Notes: a model not told the origin generated them from the letters alone. DNA of 64,000 nucleotides from Lachnoclostridium sp. An196 (GCF_002160135.1 NZ_NFJZ01000002.1:1-64000); one strand, 5' to 3'; shown: positions 43,231 through 51,142, counted from the first letter of the stretch. Made by a program: numbers and translations.

Positions 43231-43497
43231 ATGGATTGGACGAAAAGATTTACGGAGCCGGGAGGCGACACTTCTTTCCGGGTGACAGGGCTGAGCACGA
43301 TCTATGACCGGCAGCCGCCGAAGACGCAGAAGCTGAGCATGGCACTTGCAAAACTCTTCCGGATGGAGCAGATGGGTGTTGATTATTACTTGGAGCACCC
43401 GGAGCATCAGGAATATTGCTCGGTTTGTGACCATTATTTCCGGGTCCCGGATGCCGTGGAATATAAGTATTGCCCATACTGCGGAAAGGAGCGGTGA
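43231..43497 (+). CDS. Zinc-ribbon phage protein
   Basis: 88 residues from ATG 43231 (GAGGTGA ahead). The C-terminal CSVCDHYFRVPDAVEYKYCPYCGKE is a classic C-x2-C...C-x2-C zinc ribbon. Unknown role. Confidence 0.6.
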   Translation: MDWTKRFTEPGGDTSFRVTGLSTIYDRQPPKTQKLSMALAKLFRMEQMGVDYYLEHPEHQEYCSVCDHYFRVPDAVEYKYCPYCGKER

Positions 43498-43499
43498 CT

Positions 43500-43796
43500 A
43501 TGACGGCAGAAGAGAAGATTCGGTATATTGCGGAGCACAATGGTCTGGAAAAGGCCCTGGATAAATTAGCAGAGGAATGTGCTGAATATGCTGCGGCGCG
43601 GATCAAGCATAATCTCGGTGAGGGCAACGGGGAATACCTGGAAGAGCTAGCGGATGTAATTATAATGCGTGCAGAGGTTCAGCAGCTTATGCCGAAGGAA
43701 ATGAAAGACCAGATCTCGGAAGAGATTAACAGAAAGCTGGATCGGCAGATAGAGAGGATCAGAGAGAAGGAAGAGCATGTATATAAAAGAGGATGA
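43500..43796 (+). CDS. Phage MazG-like NTP pyrophosphohydrolase
   Basis: 98 residues from ATG 43500 behind AAAGGAG. AEECAEYAAARIKHNLGEGNGEYLEELADVIIMRAEV has the E-x-x-E and E-x-x-D metal pairs of all-alpha NTP pyrophosphatases. Phage MazG-like enzymes may adjust nucleotide pools or alarmones. Overlaps the next gene by 20 bases. Confidence 0.7.
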   Translation: MTAEEKIRYIAEHNGLEKALDKLAEECAEYAAARIKHNLGEGNGEYLEELADVIIMRAEVQQLMPKEMKDQISEEINRKLDRQIERIREKEEHVYKRG

Positions 43797-44821
43797 CCTG
43801 AAGTTGAACGAATGGCAATTTTCTCAGCGGAAATACCTTCCGTATGAGATCAAAATCAGGCTGACGGAAACACGTATCCGCGAATGGTACGACAACTGGG
43901 ACGGACAGGTATATCTCTCCTATTCTGGCGGCATTGACAGCACAGTGCTTTTGCATATGATCCGTAAAGTGATCGGGGATCATGTGCCGGCGGTGTTTTC
44001 TAATACAGGGATGGAGTTTCCGGAGATTATAAGATTTGCGCGAAAAGCGTCAGGGGAGTACGTAGAGATCGCCCCGCGGGATAAGGACGGGAAAAGAATC
44101 CTGTATCGTGATGTGATAATGAAATATGGATACCCACTGGTGAGTAAAGAGACAGCTATGAAAATCAGAAAACTGCGTCATGGAAATCTATCTGACCGGT
44201 ACAGGAATTATCTTCTGAATGGAGATGAACGTGGAAAAATGGGAGTCTTATCCAAAAAGTGGAGACCTCTTCTGACAGCTCCGTTCGATACCAGTGAGAA
44301 ATGCTGTGATGTCATGAAAAAGGCTCCGTTCAAGAAATATCACAAGGATACGGGAAGGGTCCCATACATTGGAGTGACTCAGGATGAGGGAATTATGAGG
44401 GCGAGGCAGTATGCCCACACCGGATGCAATGTCTATGACGGAAATACAGTCAAGAGCCAGCCTATCGGATTCTGGACGCGACAGGACGTGCTCAGATATG
44501 TAATGGAGAATGATATAGAAATCTGCTCTGTATATGGAGACATCAGAAGAAGATTAAATGGAGATGTTATACACCACAGGGGAGCAGCGGACCGGGTGCA
44601 TGTTTTGCGCTTTTGGTGCACACCTTGAATCAGAGCCGAACCGGTTCCAGCGAATGCAGATGACACATCCAAAATGCTATGAAAAATGCATGAAGCCGCT
44701 GGACCAGGGCGGACTGGGGATGGCCGTTCCGCTGGATTACATAGGGATCCCGTACACAACCTGGGAAAGTATGGGGCAGATGAACCTGAAAGAATTCATG
44801 AATGAAGCAAAGGAGGGGTGA
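43777..44821 (+). pseudogene. PAPS-reductase-family enzyme, frameshifted
   Basis: The first frame (43777-44628) has the PP-loop YLSYSGGIDSTVLLHMI, AVFSNTGMEFPEI and ICSVYGDI; the second (from about 44558 to 44821) has MLYTTGEQRTGCMFCAFGAH, the conserved Cys-rich C-terminus. Together they make one normal protein. Between them the sequence reads AATGGAGATGTTA; one more GA would give an unbroken reading. So a two-base loss in a GA run around 44561-44565 breaks the gene. Relatives in phages and in DndC are PP-loop enzymes linked to sulfur transfer; substrate unknown. The last 18 codons before the first stop are not conserved. Confidence 0.8.
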
Positions 44822-44822
44822 C

Positions 44823-45266
44823 ATGCAGGAATTAGAGAATATTCTGGAAGAGATAGACGAAATGATAGATGGATATAGGAAAAATCCAGATTTGATCACA
44901 GAGAATATTACAGATTTTTGTTATGGCTTGATACGAGCAAAAGATATTATCCGCAGGCACATGAATGACGGATGGACTCCTGTGAAAAAAGAACTTCCGC
45001 CGAACGCAAAGCACATGGGAGCATTATGCCAGAGATATCAGCTGAGTACAAAATACGGAGTGACGGAAGGCTGGTATAATCCAGATCTTGAAAGTTGGTT
45101 TGTTTTGTGCTGGTTCTTAACAAAACGATATGAGGAAGAAGATATAAATTTTGAAAAGGGATCATATCCCAAAATCGTACGGTGTGAAAATAAAGTCAAT
45201 GATAAGTATAGTATAGTTCTGGCTTGGCGGCCCCTTTCGGAGCCGTACAGACCAGAAAAGAGATGA
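44823..45266 (+). CDS. DUF551-like phage protein
   Basis: 147 residues from ATG 44823, behind GGAGGGG. N-terminal helical part, then DGWTPVKKELPPNA...WYNPDLESWFVLCWF and a C-terminal AWRPLSEPYRP; the pattern W-x-PV...LP...W-x-PLPEPY is that of DUF551 proteins, common in phages of Clostridia. Function unknown. Confidence 0.65.
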   Translation: MQELENILEEIDEMIDGYRKNPDLITENITDFCYGLIRAKDIIRRHMNDGWTPVKKELPPNAKHMGALCQRYQLSTKYGVTEGWYNPDLESWFVLCWFLTKRYEEEDINFEKGSYPKIVRCENKVNDKYSIVLAWRPLSEPYRPEKR

Positions 45267-45331
45267 ATAAGTTAAGAAGAAATCTTGGAACAGACTTGGA
45301 ACAAGATTGGAACCAGCTGAATAAAGTGTGA
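45263..45331 (+). other. Short coding stub with an 11-bp triple repeat
   Basis: An ATG inside the previous stop codon (ATGA) opens 22 codons (MNKLRRNLGTDLEQDWNQLN...). At 45284-45316 an 11-bp unit with the core TTGGAAC is repeated three times in tandem with small changes. Likely a gene remnant, or a small binding array. Confidence 0.3.
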
Positions 45332-45340
45332 GGTTGAGAA

Positions 45341-45784
45341 ATGAGAGAAATACTTTTTAAGGCGAAGCGGATAGATAATGGGGAATGGGTAAACGGGCAG
45401 GATGTTTATTTTGAAAATCCAAAAACAGAAAGCGGAGAGCCTGTCAAACATTTTATCGGCAATGGAACGACCATTTTTACAGATGAAATTGATTTGAGCA
45501 CTCTCTGCCAGTACACCGGGCTGAAAGACGGGAATGGTAAGCGGATCTGGGAGAATGATATTGTTTTACTCCGTGAAGAAATCCAAAACTATGAATGGAA
45601 AGCAACGGTTAAATTTGGAAATCCAAATTGTGAATCTAATTGGGGTTGGCAGCTTGTCCCGATTGAAGAATGTGATATGAATAAAGACATTCTTTTATGT
45701 ATTGACATGGGAATTGCGAATTGTGAGGTTATCGGAAATATTTTTGATGACCCGGAATTATTAGGACAGTTGATAAATGAATAG
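45341..45784 (+). CDS. YopX family phage protein
   Basis: 147 residues. Start MREILFKAKRIDNGEWVNGQDVYF and LCQYTGLKDGNGKRIWENDIVLL are the hallmark of YopX proteins (PF09643), frequent in Firmicutes phages and prophages. Their function is unknown. Confidence 0.9.
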   Translation: MREILFKAKRIDNGEWVNGQDVYFENPKTESGEPVKHFIGNGTTIFTDEIDLSTLCQYTGLKDGNGKRIWENDIVLLREEIQNYEWKATVKFGNPNCESNWGWQLVPIEECDMNKDILLCIDMGIANCEVIGNIFDDPELLGQLINE

Positions 45785-45793
45785 TTAGTGGAG
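45778..45793 (+). repeat. Repeated gene-junction sequence, copy 1
   Basis: TGAATAGTTAGTGGAG ends the YopX gene and supplies stop codon and ribosome site for the next gene. Identical copies lie at 46143-46158 and 47165-47180, and a partial copy (first 12 bases) at 47274-47285. Confidence 0.75.
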
Positions 45794-45800
45794 ATGTGAG

Positions 45801-46139
45801 ATGAAATTACCAAAAGAAGAATACATTCATGTTGAAGAAAATGGTCGCAAGGTAACTTACTGCACAATGCGTCAAAAAGTACTGCATACGATAGGGCTTA
45901 ATTCTGGTCATACGGGTCGAAGGTTATATACCAGGCAAGGAAAAAAGTACTACAAACCATATAGAAATTATTTTTATGGAAATGATAAGGATTTAGATAA
46001 ATTGGTTGAAGCCGGTTACATGGAGTGTAGCACAGAGATAGCGCATGGAGAAAAGTCAAAGACGTATTGGTTTAACCGAGATGGATTGGATTGGCTTGGA
46101 ACACAGATCGGCATACATATTTATGATGAGGAAAACTGA
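45801..46139 (+). CDS. Phage protein, unknown
   Basis: 112 residues. Aromatic- and basic-rich (RRLYTRQGKKYYKPYRNYFYGND) with a helical centre (LDKLVEAGYMECSTEIAHGEKSKTYWFNRDGLDWLG) that looks like a winged-helix end. Similar proteins occur in Clostridia phages. Flanked on both sides by the repeated junction sequence. Confidence 0.55.
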   Translation: MKLPKEEYIHVEENGRKVTYCTMRQKVLHTIGLNSGHTGRRLYTRQGKKYYKPYRNYFYGNDKDLDKLVEAGYMECSTEIAHGEKSKTYWFNRDGLDWLGTQIGIHIYDEEN

Positions 46140-46142
46140 GAG

Positions 46143-46158
46143 TGAATAGTTAGTGGAG
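46143..46158 (+). repeat. Repeated gene-junction sequence, copy 2
   Basis: Same 16 bases as at 45778-45793. Here it follows GAG AG directly after a stop codon and supplies the GTGGAGG ribosome site of the GNAT gene. Confidence 0.75.
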
Positions 46159-46167
46159 GCGATATAA

Positions 46168-46659
46168 ATGCTTAAACCAGCACAATTATATACGGATCGT
46201 TTACGCGAAGAGATCTTGAAGACATGGTATAGGCCGGAAAATATCTACTGGAACGGAAGCTATTGGGATTCGCTTGTGGATATCCCGGAAGATAATGCCA
46301 GTAAGCATTGTTTTGCATCAGTTGATAGACAGGATCGATTGATGGGGTATATATGTTATGCGGTAGATTGGGCGGCAATGTCTGCTGATGGATTTGGGAT
46401 AATCAGTTTCGACAAAGGAAACATGGAATTTATCAAAGATGTCTGTGAAGCGGTCAGTGATATATTCACAAAATATCACATGAACAGGATATCGTGGTTT
46501 TGCTACGCAGATAATCCAGCGATTCGAGGGTATCGGAATTTTATCCGACGTCACGGTGGGAGAGTGTGTGGACACTACCGACAGTATGCCAGGCTACAGG
46601 ACGGAAAACTACACGACAGTGTTATGTTTGAGATTCTGGCAGACGAGTATAGGAACTAA
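46168..46659 (+). CDS. GNAT-like acetyltransferase of the phage accessory region
   Basis: 163 residues. The C-terminal half has the GNAT pattern: a beta strand (RISWFCYADN), then NPAIRGYRNFIRRHGGRVCGHYRQYARLQDGKLHDSVMFEI, where N-P-A-x-R-x-Y corresponds to the acetyl-CoA-site helix and the end to the last strands. Substrate unknown. Similar genes are found in Lachnospiraceae prophages. Confidence 0.6.
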   Translation: MLKPAQLYTDRLREEILKTWYRPENIYWNGSYWDSLVDIPEDNASKHCFASVDRQDRLMGYICYAVDWAAMSADGFGIISFDKGNMEFIKDVCEAVSDIFTKYHMNRISWFCYADNPAIRGYRNFIRRHGGRVCGHYRQYARLQDGKLHDSVMFEILADEYRN

Positions 46660-46661
46660 TC

Positions 46662-46703
46662 TATTGTTCTAAATGTGGTCAGGCTCTTATGAATGAGAAT
46701 TAG
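46662..46703 (+). pseudogene. Thirteen-codon stub of a zinc-ribbon gene
   Basis: Right after the GNAT stop, one frame reads YCSKCGQALMNEN then stop, which is the C-terminus of a zinc-ribbon protein like the one at 47303-47650 (YCPNCGQALDHVI). The rest of that gene is gone. Confidence 0.5.
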
Positions 46704-46716
46704 GAGGGAATGGAAG

Positions 46717-46908
46717 ATGAGTGAGATTTGTTGCAAAGGCACAGGAGCGCCGGAAACAAGATGCGAATATGATGATGCGTGGTTTTGTAAAAATCCAGAC
46801 TGCAAAAGCCCTGTGCTGACATCTACAATGCTTGGAGCACATCCGAGCGGATGCCCTAAAATTTACGAATGGAACAGAAGGGCAGGTAAACAGAATGAGA
46901 CTGATTGA
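46717..46908 (+). CDS. Cys-rich phage protein
   Basis: 63 residues from ATG 46717 (GGAGGG ahead). CCKGTGAPETRC...CKNPDCKSPV suggests a metal-binding knuckle. Overlaps the next gene. Unknown role. Confidence 0.5.
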   Translation: MSEICCKGTGAPETRCEYDDAWFCKNPDCKSPVLTSTMLGAHPSGCPKIYEWNRRAGKQNETD

Positions 46909-47161
46909 TGCTGAAGCATTTATTGAATCACTTGGTCTAGATGTGGAAAATGCGAGAGAAGACAACATTGGAGAAATTGTTACTCTTGAAGATTTTGATA
47001 GACAGGCGACAGCCTTTGACAAGGAAAAGGTGATTGAGGAATTGATGAAGTATTCTGACGATCCATGCATTCTGCATGAATGTGGAGTGAGAAGCGAATA
47101 TTGCAGTGTATGCATGGCAAAGAAAGCAATCGAGATTGTCGAGAAAGGCGGACTAATCTGA
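46895..47161 (+). CDS. Phage protein, unknown
   Basis: 88 residues from ATG 46895. MRLIDAEAFIESLGL is a common opening of small Lachnospiraceae phage proteins; later CILHECGVRSEYCSVCMAKKAIEIV has a Cys cluster. Function unknown. Confidence 0.55.
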   Translation: MRLIDAEAFIESLGLDVENAREDNIGEIVTLEDFDRQATAFDKEKVIEELMKYSDDPCILHECGVRSEYCSVCMAKKAIEIVEKGGLI

Positions 47162-47164
47162 GAG

Positions 47165-47180
47165 TGAATAGTTAGTGGAG
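47165..47180 (+). repeat. Repeated gene-junction sequence, copy 3
   Basis: Same 16 bases as copies 1 and 2; copies 2 and 3 also share flanking GAGAG on the left and G on the right. Confidence 0.75.
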
Positions 47181-47187
47181 GTGCAAG

Positions 47188-47280
47188 GTGAGCAAAGGAA
47201 TTACCGTGGTGGACATTCCGGAATATTGTGATTATTGTCCGAATGGAAGAATATTCGGAATTAATTCTGCAGTTGAATAG
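47188..47280 (+). pseudogene. Thirty-codon stub of a Cys-rich phage gene
   Basis: GTG 47188, after GGAGGTGCAAG, opens MSKGITVVDIPEYCDYCPNG then IFGINSAVE stop. The start is typical of Cys-rich phage proteins of 60-80 residues (PEYCDYCP), but the rest is missing and the end merges into the partial junction repeat at 47274. Confidence 0.45.
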
Positions 47281-47302
47281 TTAGTTGAAAGGAGCGATAA
47301 CC

Positions 47303-47650
47303 ATGACGGGAAATGAAGTTTTAATTAAAACACCAGAGGAAGCAATAGAAACAATAAAATCAAATATGCCTACAAGCGGATATCAAATGTTGAGAGAGTC
47401 ACTTGACATGGCAATCACTGCCCTCGAAGAAATCCCGCAGTACTGGGCGATTGGAACCGTGGAAGAGTGCAGGGAAGCGGCGGAGAATCAGATACCGAAA
47501 ACACCAGACTATGAGGGTGACGGATATGCAGACGGTCACATGGTATATGACACATGGATTTGCCCGAACTGCGGAGAATATTACGAGGTAGATCATGACG
47601 ATTACAGGTATTGCCCCAATTGCGGACAGGCGTTGGATCATGTAATCTAA
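47303..47650 (+). CDS. Zinc-ribbon phage protein
   Basis: 115 residues from ATG 47303 (AAAGGAGCG ahead). A helical front, YWAIGTVEECREAAENQIPKTPD, then CPNCGEYYEVDHDDYRYCPNCGQALDHVI, a full zinc ribbon. Frequent in phages of Clostridia; function unknown. Confidence 0.65.
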   Translation: MTGNEVLIKTPEEAIETIKSNMPTSGYQMLRESLDMAITALEEIPQYWAIGTVEECREAAENQIPKTPDYEGDGYADGHMVYDTWICPNCGEYYEVDHDDYRYCPNCGQALDHVI

Positions 47651-47685
47651 CCTGAGATTTAGTCATAGAGAGGGGAAGAAGCAAT

Positions 47686-48261
47686 ATGGACGGCCAGTTG
47701 AGCATATTTGATTATCTGGAAACACTGCAGATGCCTCCTAATAAAAAGCATATTCTTTCTGTTGGAGATAAGGTTGGCCGTATAGTTCTGGGAGAATGTA
47801 GAATAGCGACGGTAAAAAAAGTTGAGGGGCTTCCGAAATATCCATTCTATCGGACAGATCAGGGGTGTTATAGCTACGAAGAAGGTCTTGAGGATGTAAA
47901 TGGACTGGAAGAGGTTGCCAAGAAAGAACGAGCAAAATACAAAACCATAATTCCAGAGAATCTTGCAAGCCGGGTTACGGTTGAGTATGAACCAAGAAGA
48001 TGCGATGGATATGTATTATGGGCGCAGATCGGTATTATGGGGAATATGCTTTTTTGGAAAGAGGACGTGACATATCAATTTATGGAACCATACGATGACG
48101 AAAAGAAATTAAAGAAAGAGTATGAGAAGCATAAGAAAAAGATATTGGACGATACATATAACAAATTCCGTATTGTCGATGTAGAACATCCCATGCGCCG
48201 TTTATATTGGTCACAACATGGATTTTATGCGGATGCGGAGTATGTGAAATTCAATGGGTAA
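47686..48261 (+). CDS. Phage protein, unknown
   Basis: 191 residues after GAGGGGAAG. The start MDGQLSIFDYLE is a common phage opening. The body is beta-rich with RVTVEYEPRRCDGYVLWAQI and a basic helix (KKLKKEYEKHKKKILDD). Overlaps the next gene by eight bases. Not recognised. Confidence 0.55.
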   Translation: MDGQLSIFDYLETLQMPPNKKHILSVGDKVGRIVLGECRIATVKKVEGLPKYPFYRTDQGCYSYEEGLEDVNGLEEVAKKERAKYKTIIPENLASRVTVEYEPRRCDGYVLWAQIGIMGNMLFWKEDVTYQFMEPYDDEKKLKKEYEKHKKKILDDTYNKFRIVDVEHPMRRLYWSQHGFYADAEYVKFNG

Positions 48262-48688
48262 AAGTGTTATGAAAGGCCAAATGACATTAGATGAATATTT
48301 GAAGAATATATCTCGCCCGGTAATTGGAGGATGCACAGGATGTGCCTGCAGGAATTGCTTATACTGGTGGTCAAACAGATGCCCATACGGAGAATGCTGG
48401 GACGATCACCGGGCAAAGACTGATCCGTATGATCGGGCACATTCGGGAGATCCTCCACGAACGGAATGGTCGAACTGGAATAAGCCAGGGGAACAGGCGC
48501 ACTGGTGCCGCGGTGCGGCATGTTATCCGACGCATTATTGCTCACATTTCGAGAAATACAAGGGGCAGCAGGTGAAGACCTGTCTGCTGGAAAATGTGTC
48601 AGTATTCCAAGATGGGTATATACAATGTGGAATTGTTGATTCGGTGGGATGCGAAGAATGTTACCGAAGGTTTGAAGAGAGGGGATGA
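48254..48688 (+). CDS. Cys-rich phage protein
   Basis: 144 residues; ATG 48254 or ATG 48269 may be the start, neither with a strong ribosome site. At least eight cysteines in CTGCACRNCLYWWSNRCPYGEC and later CRGAACYPTHYC, CEECYRRF suggest several metal sites. QMTLDEYLKNI resembles openings of other phage accessory proteins. Function unknown. Confidence 0.55.
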   Translation: MGKSVMKGQMTLDEYLKNISRPVIGGCTGCACRNCLYWWSNRCPYGECWDDHRAKTDPYDRAHSGDPPRTEWSNWNKPGEQAHWCRGAACYPTHYCSHFEKYKGQQVKTCLLENVSVFQDGYIQCGIVDSVGCEECYRRFEERG

Positions 48689-48694
48689 AACGCG

Positions 48695-49105
48695 ATGGAT
48701 AAAGTGGATATTGAAAAAGCACAGAGACTGCTGGATCAGGGCATGAGACGTGGAGAGGTAGCTATCCGGATGGGTGTTACATATAACGTCATATCGGGCA
48801 TGATAGCCCGTAAGGTACTGAAAGATCCAGATACTAGAAAGTGGTGTTATGTAGAATATAAGCCCATGCTCCAGCGTCGTCCGATCACAAAGCAGGAAAT
48901 AGAGGAATACCGCGAAATTCTAAAGATAGGGGATCCGGTGGAAGCAGAGTATGACGGTGTAGTCAGGAAATTTAAGGTCACAGAAAAGTACAGATATTTC
49001 TGCATGCTGCAGAATTTAAGATGCAGGACATCGGCTACATATGTGGATCTGATATTGCGATACAGAGGGAGGGGAACCAATGAGACAGAAAGTGAATCTA
49101 TATAA
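48695..49105 (+). CDS. Phage DNA-binding-like protein
   Basis: 136 residues behind GAGGGG. DIEKAQRLLDQGMRRGEVAIRMGVTYNVISGMIARKVL is a helix-turn-helix of the resolvase/sigma-like type. The C-terminal half is a small beta domain (VEAEYDGVVRKFKVTEKY). Perhaps an accessory regulator. Overlaps the next gene by 26 bases. Confidence 0.55.
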   Translation: MDKVDIEKAQRLLDQGMRRGEVAIRMGVTYNVISGMIARKVLKDPDTRKWCYVEYKPMLQRRPITKQEIEEYREILKIGDPVEAEYDGVVRKFKVTEKYRYFCMLQNLRCRTSATYVDLILRYRGRGTNETESESI

Positions 49106-49382
49106 TGTGCTGGATCTTGAAGGGAAGGTACTGCATGAGAATGTATCTGCCCGTGAGATCGCAGAAAGAACCGGGCAAAGCCAGTCGTTTGTGCTTCGTG
49201 CTGTCCAGCGCGGGAACATCCTGTCAAAGAAATACAGGGTTGAACTGGCCCAGGAGCGGATACCGGACGGAAATGATCTGGCGAAACAGAAGCTGCTTGA
49301 AGAATGGGACGAGATCAGAACGCCGTTCCTGCGGGTGATATGGGTAAAAGAAATGGGAAAGGGAGTGAAGTGCCTTAAATGA
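49080..49382 (+). CDS. Small HTH phage protein
   Basis: 100 residues from ATG 49080, with GGGAGGGG just ahead. ENVSAREIAERTGQSQSFVLRAVQRGNIL is a helix-turn-helix. Precedes the late regulator by a four-base overlap, so the two probably work in the same switch. Confidence 0.6.
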   Translation: MRQKVNLYNVLDLEGKVLHENVSAREIAERTGQSQSFVLRAVQRGNILSKKYRVELAQERIPDGNDLAKQKLLEEWDEIRTPFLRVIWVKEMGKGVKCLK

Positions 49383-49783
49383 CGTATGAAGAGAAAAAGG
49401 AATTCCTGTCCGGATATATTGAATGCAAAAGACAGATCGCAGCACTGATCAGGGACTGGGAGTATTGGTTGAACATAGGGACATCTATGGGCGCCAGTTC
49501 CGGCGAGGGACATGGCGGCGGGACGGGAAGCAAAGTTGAAACGGCAGCCGTGAAAATAGCCGATATTCAGCGGGAAATTGAATTTAACATAAACGACTGC
49601 GACAAGCTCAGAAAAGAGGTAAGAAACACCGTAGAACGGCTCAGGACAAGTAAATATAAGACAGCATTATATGATATTTATATCGCGGGGATATCCAGAG
49701 ATGCCGCAGCCAATGAGCGGGGCATCAGTGTGGGGCGGCTTAACGCCATGATCCACCGGGCCATAGACCAGCTGGACATTTAA
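49379..49783 (+). CDS. Late transcription regulator, DUF1492/ArpU/RinA-like
   Basis: 134 residues. A coiled-coil front, a Gly/Ser-rich loop with GHGGGTGSKVE (a hallmark of DUF1492 proteins), then a sigma-70 region-4-like end: RLRTSKYKTALYDIYIAGISRDAAANERGISVGRLNAMIHRAIDQL. Such proteins activate late genes in Firmicutes phages. Normally terminase genes follow closely; here a 3.8-kb stretch intervenes. Confidence 0.75.
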   Translation: MTYEEKKEFLSGYIECKRQIAALIRDWEYWLNIGTSMGASSGEGHGGGTGSKVETAAVKIADIQREIEFNINDCDKLRKEVRNTVERLRTSKYKTALYDIYIAGISRDAAANERGISVGRLNAMIHRAIDQLDI

Positions 49784-49788
49784 CCTTC

Positions 49789-49810
49789 ACCGGGCATTCA
49801 TTTGCCCGGT
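49789..49810 (+). terminator. Hairpin after the late regulator
   Basis: ACCGGGC (49789-49795) and GCCCGGT (49804-49810) form a perfect 7-bp stem; A-rich rather than T-rich sequence follows, so termination is uncertain. Confidence 0.4.
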
Positions 49811-49858
49811 AAAAAAATAATTTTAAACAGAACATCAGTTCTAAAAGGCAAGAAAAAC

Positions 49859-49936
49859 GGCGACCGGTACGCCAATACCAGCCGCCAATGTGCTATACAC
49901 ATGTCTTACCAAGAACAGTATAGCACTTGCCGCCAA
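49859..49936 (+). promoter_or_regulatory. Structured leader of the second tyrosine recombinase
   Basis: GGCG (49859-49862) and GGTA (49866-49869) pair with TACC (49876-49879) and CGCC (49883-49886). Next, GTGCTATAC (49890-49898) is the perfect complement of GTATAGCAC (49918-49926), and this stem is bracketed by the direct repeat GCCGCCAA (49881-49888 and 49929-49936). It could be a leader RNA or a recombinase binding site. Confidence 0.45.
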
Positions 49937-49961
49937 ATTTCACAAGGAGGAAAGTGTTACC

Positions 49962-50984
49962 ATGACGAAAAAAGATATTTTCAAAAATGAGATTTTGATG
50001 AACATGAAGTACCATCTAAAAGCGGATCAGATGGCGATCCTGGAAAACGTGCTCTCAGAAGCTCTGTACCGCATCGACATTGTAGAGATGGAATGTCTGC
50101 CGGCAACCATCGACATGACGAACGAGTACATCCTGAGTCTGTATGAACTCAAAAAAGGGGCGCGGCTTTCTTCGGAGACCATGCGCGCTTATATGATCAC
50201 CTTCCGTGAATTCTTACGATATGCGGATAAGAACCTTACGCAGGTAACACAGGAGGACGTGGAGTATTACCTGCGAACAAAATACCGGGAAGGGAACGGA
50301 AACGCATCACTGAATAATAAGCGCCGGAAGCTGAATGCGCTTTTTGAGTGGATGAGGAAAAGCGGTCTGATTTTACGAAATCCGGTAGAGAATATCGAAA
50401 AATTTAAAGAGATCCTGGCTCCGATCGACCACATGGAGGCAGAAGAGGTGGAGCAATTGAAGAACGGCTGCCGGACAAAGCGAGACCGCGCACTGATCGA
50501 ATGGATGCGCTGCACGGCCATGCGAAAGGGGGAAATCCCGGAGATCACGATCAATCAGATCGATTGGCAGAAAGGCCGCGTGATGATCTATGGGTCGAAG
50601 GGGAAAGCATTCCGGACTGTTTGTCTGGACACCATTGCATTGAAATACCTGCGGGAATATATCGTGGATGAACGCGGCCTGGATCTGCGAAGCCCTCAGC
50701 CGTTGTTTACACATAACAGAGGGAATACCACACAGGCTTTGAGCAAAAGCGGGATATATTCCGAAATTAAGCGTATTGCAGCTGCTTCCGGCCTGGATCG
50801 GCGCGTGTATCCGCACTTATTCCGGAAGACCACCGCAACCAACATCATCCGGCGCGGCGGGACGGATTCTGATGCCGGGGAATACCTGGGCCACAAGCCG
50901 CAGGGAGTAACGGCGCGGCATTATGCATTCCGGAGCGAAGATCACACGGTGAAAATCTTTGAGTCTTATGTGGCTGCGGTGTGA
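49962..50984 (+). CDS. Second tyrosine recombinase/integrase
   Basis: 340 residues from ATG 49962, behind AAGGAGG. SAM-like N-terminal domain (LSSETMRAYMITFREFLRYADKNLTQVTQEDVEYYL) and full catalytic set: Arg in CTAMRKGEI, Lys in MIYGSKGKAF, HLFRKT (His-x-x-Arg), GHK, and Tyr in RHYAF. Closer to XerC/D- or transposon-type recombinases than to the phage integrase at 28899. Lies in the middle of the prophage, so it is likely from a nested element or acts on a local site. Confidence 0.9.
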   Translation: MTKKDIFKNEILMNMKYHLKADQMAILENVLSEALYRIDIVEMECLPATIDMTNEYILSLYELKKGARLSSETMRAYMITFREFLRYADKNLTQVTQEDVEYYLRTKYREGNGNASLNNKRRKLNALFEWMRKSGLILRNPVENIEKFKEILAPIDHMEAEEVEQLKNGCRTKRDRALIEWMRCTAMRKGEIPEITINQIDWQKGRVMIYGSKGKAFRTVCLDTIALKYLREYIVDERGLDLRSPQPLFTHNRGNTTQALSKSGIYSEIKRIAAASGLDRRVYPHLFRKTTATNIIRRGGTDSDAGEYLGHKPQGVTARHYAFRSEDHTVKIFESYVAAV

Positions 50985-51101
50985 CCATCAAAAAATAATG
51001 CAAAAATTTTGATACCCCCTGGGTGCCGAAAAAAATGCGGGAAGAAATCCGTACTGTTTTTCTTCTGTATTTTGTGACGATTTTTGCTTCAGATTGGAGA
51101 A

Positions 51102-51142
51102 AAAATAGATTGAAGGGGATGCTATGAGTTATCCCCTTCAGG
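51102..51142 (-). terminator. Terminator of the serine recombinase gene
   Basis: On the minus strand TGAAGGGGAT (51142-51133) pairs with ATCCCCTTCA (51122-51113), followed by a T-run (51107-51102). The stem includes the last codons and stop. Confidence 0.8.

Noticed and set aside
44540-44570. Programmed ribosomal frameshift in the PAPS-reductase-like gene
   Set aside because: No slippery heptamer at the junction, and the downstream frame has a TAA just before it; simple loss of a GA unit fits best.
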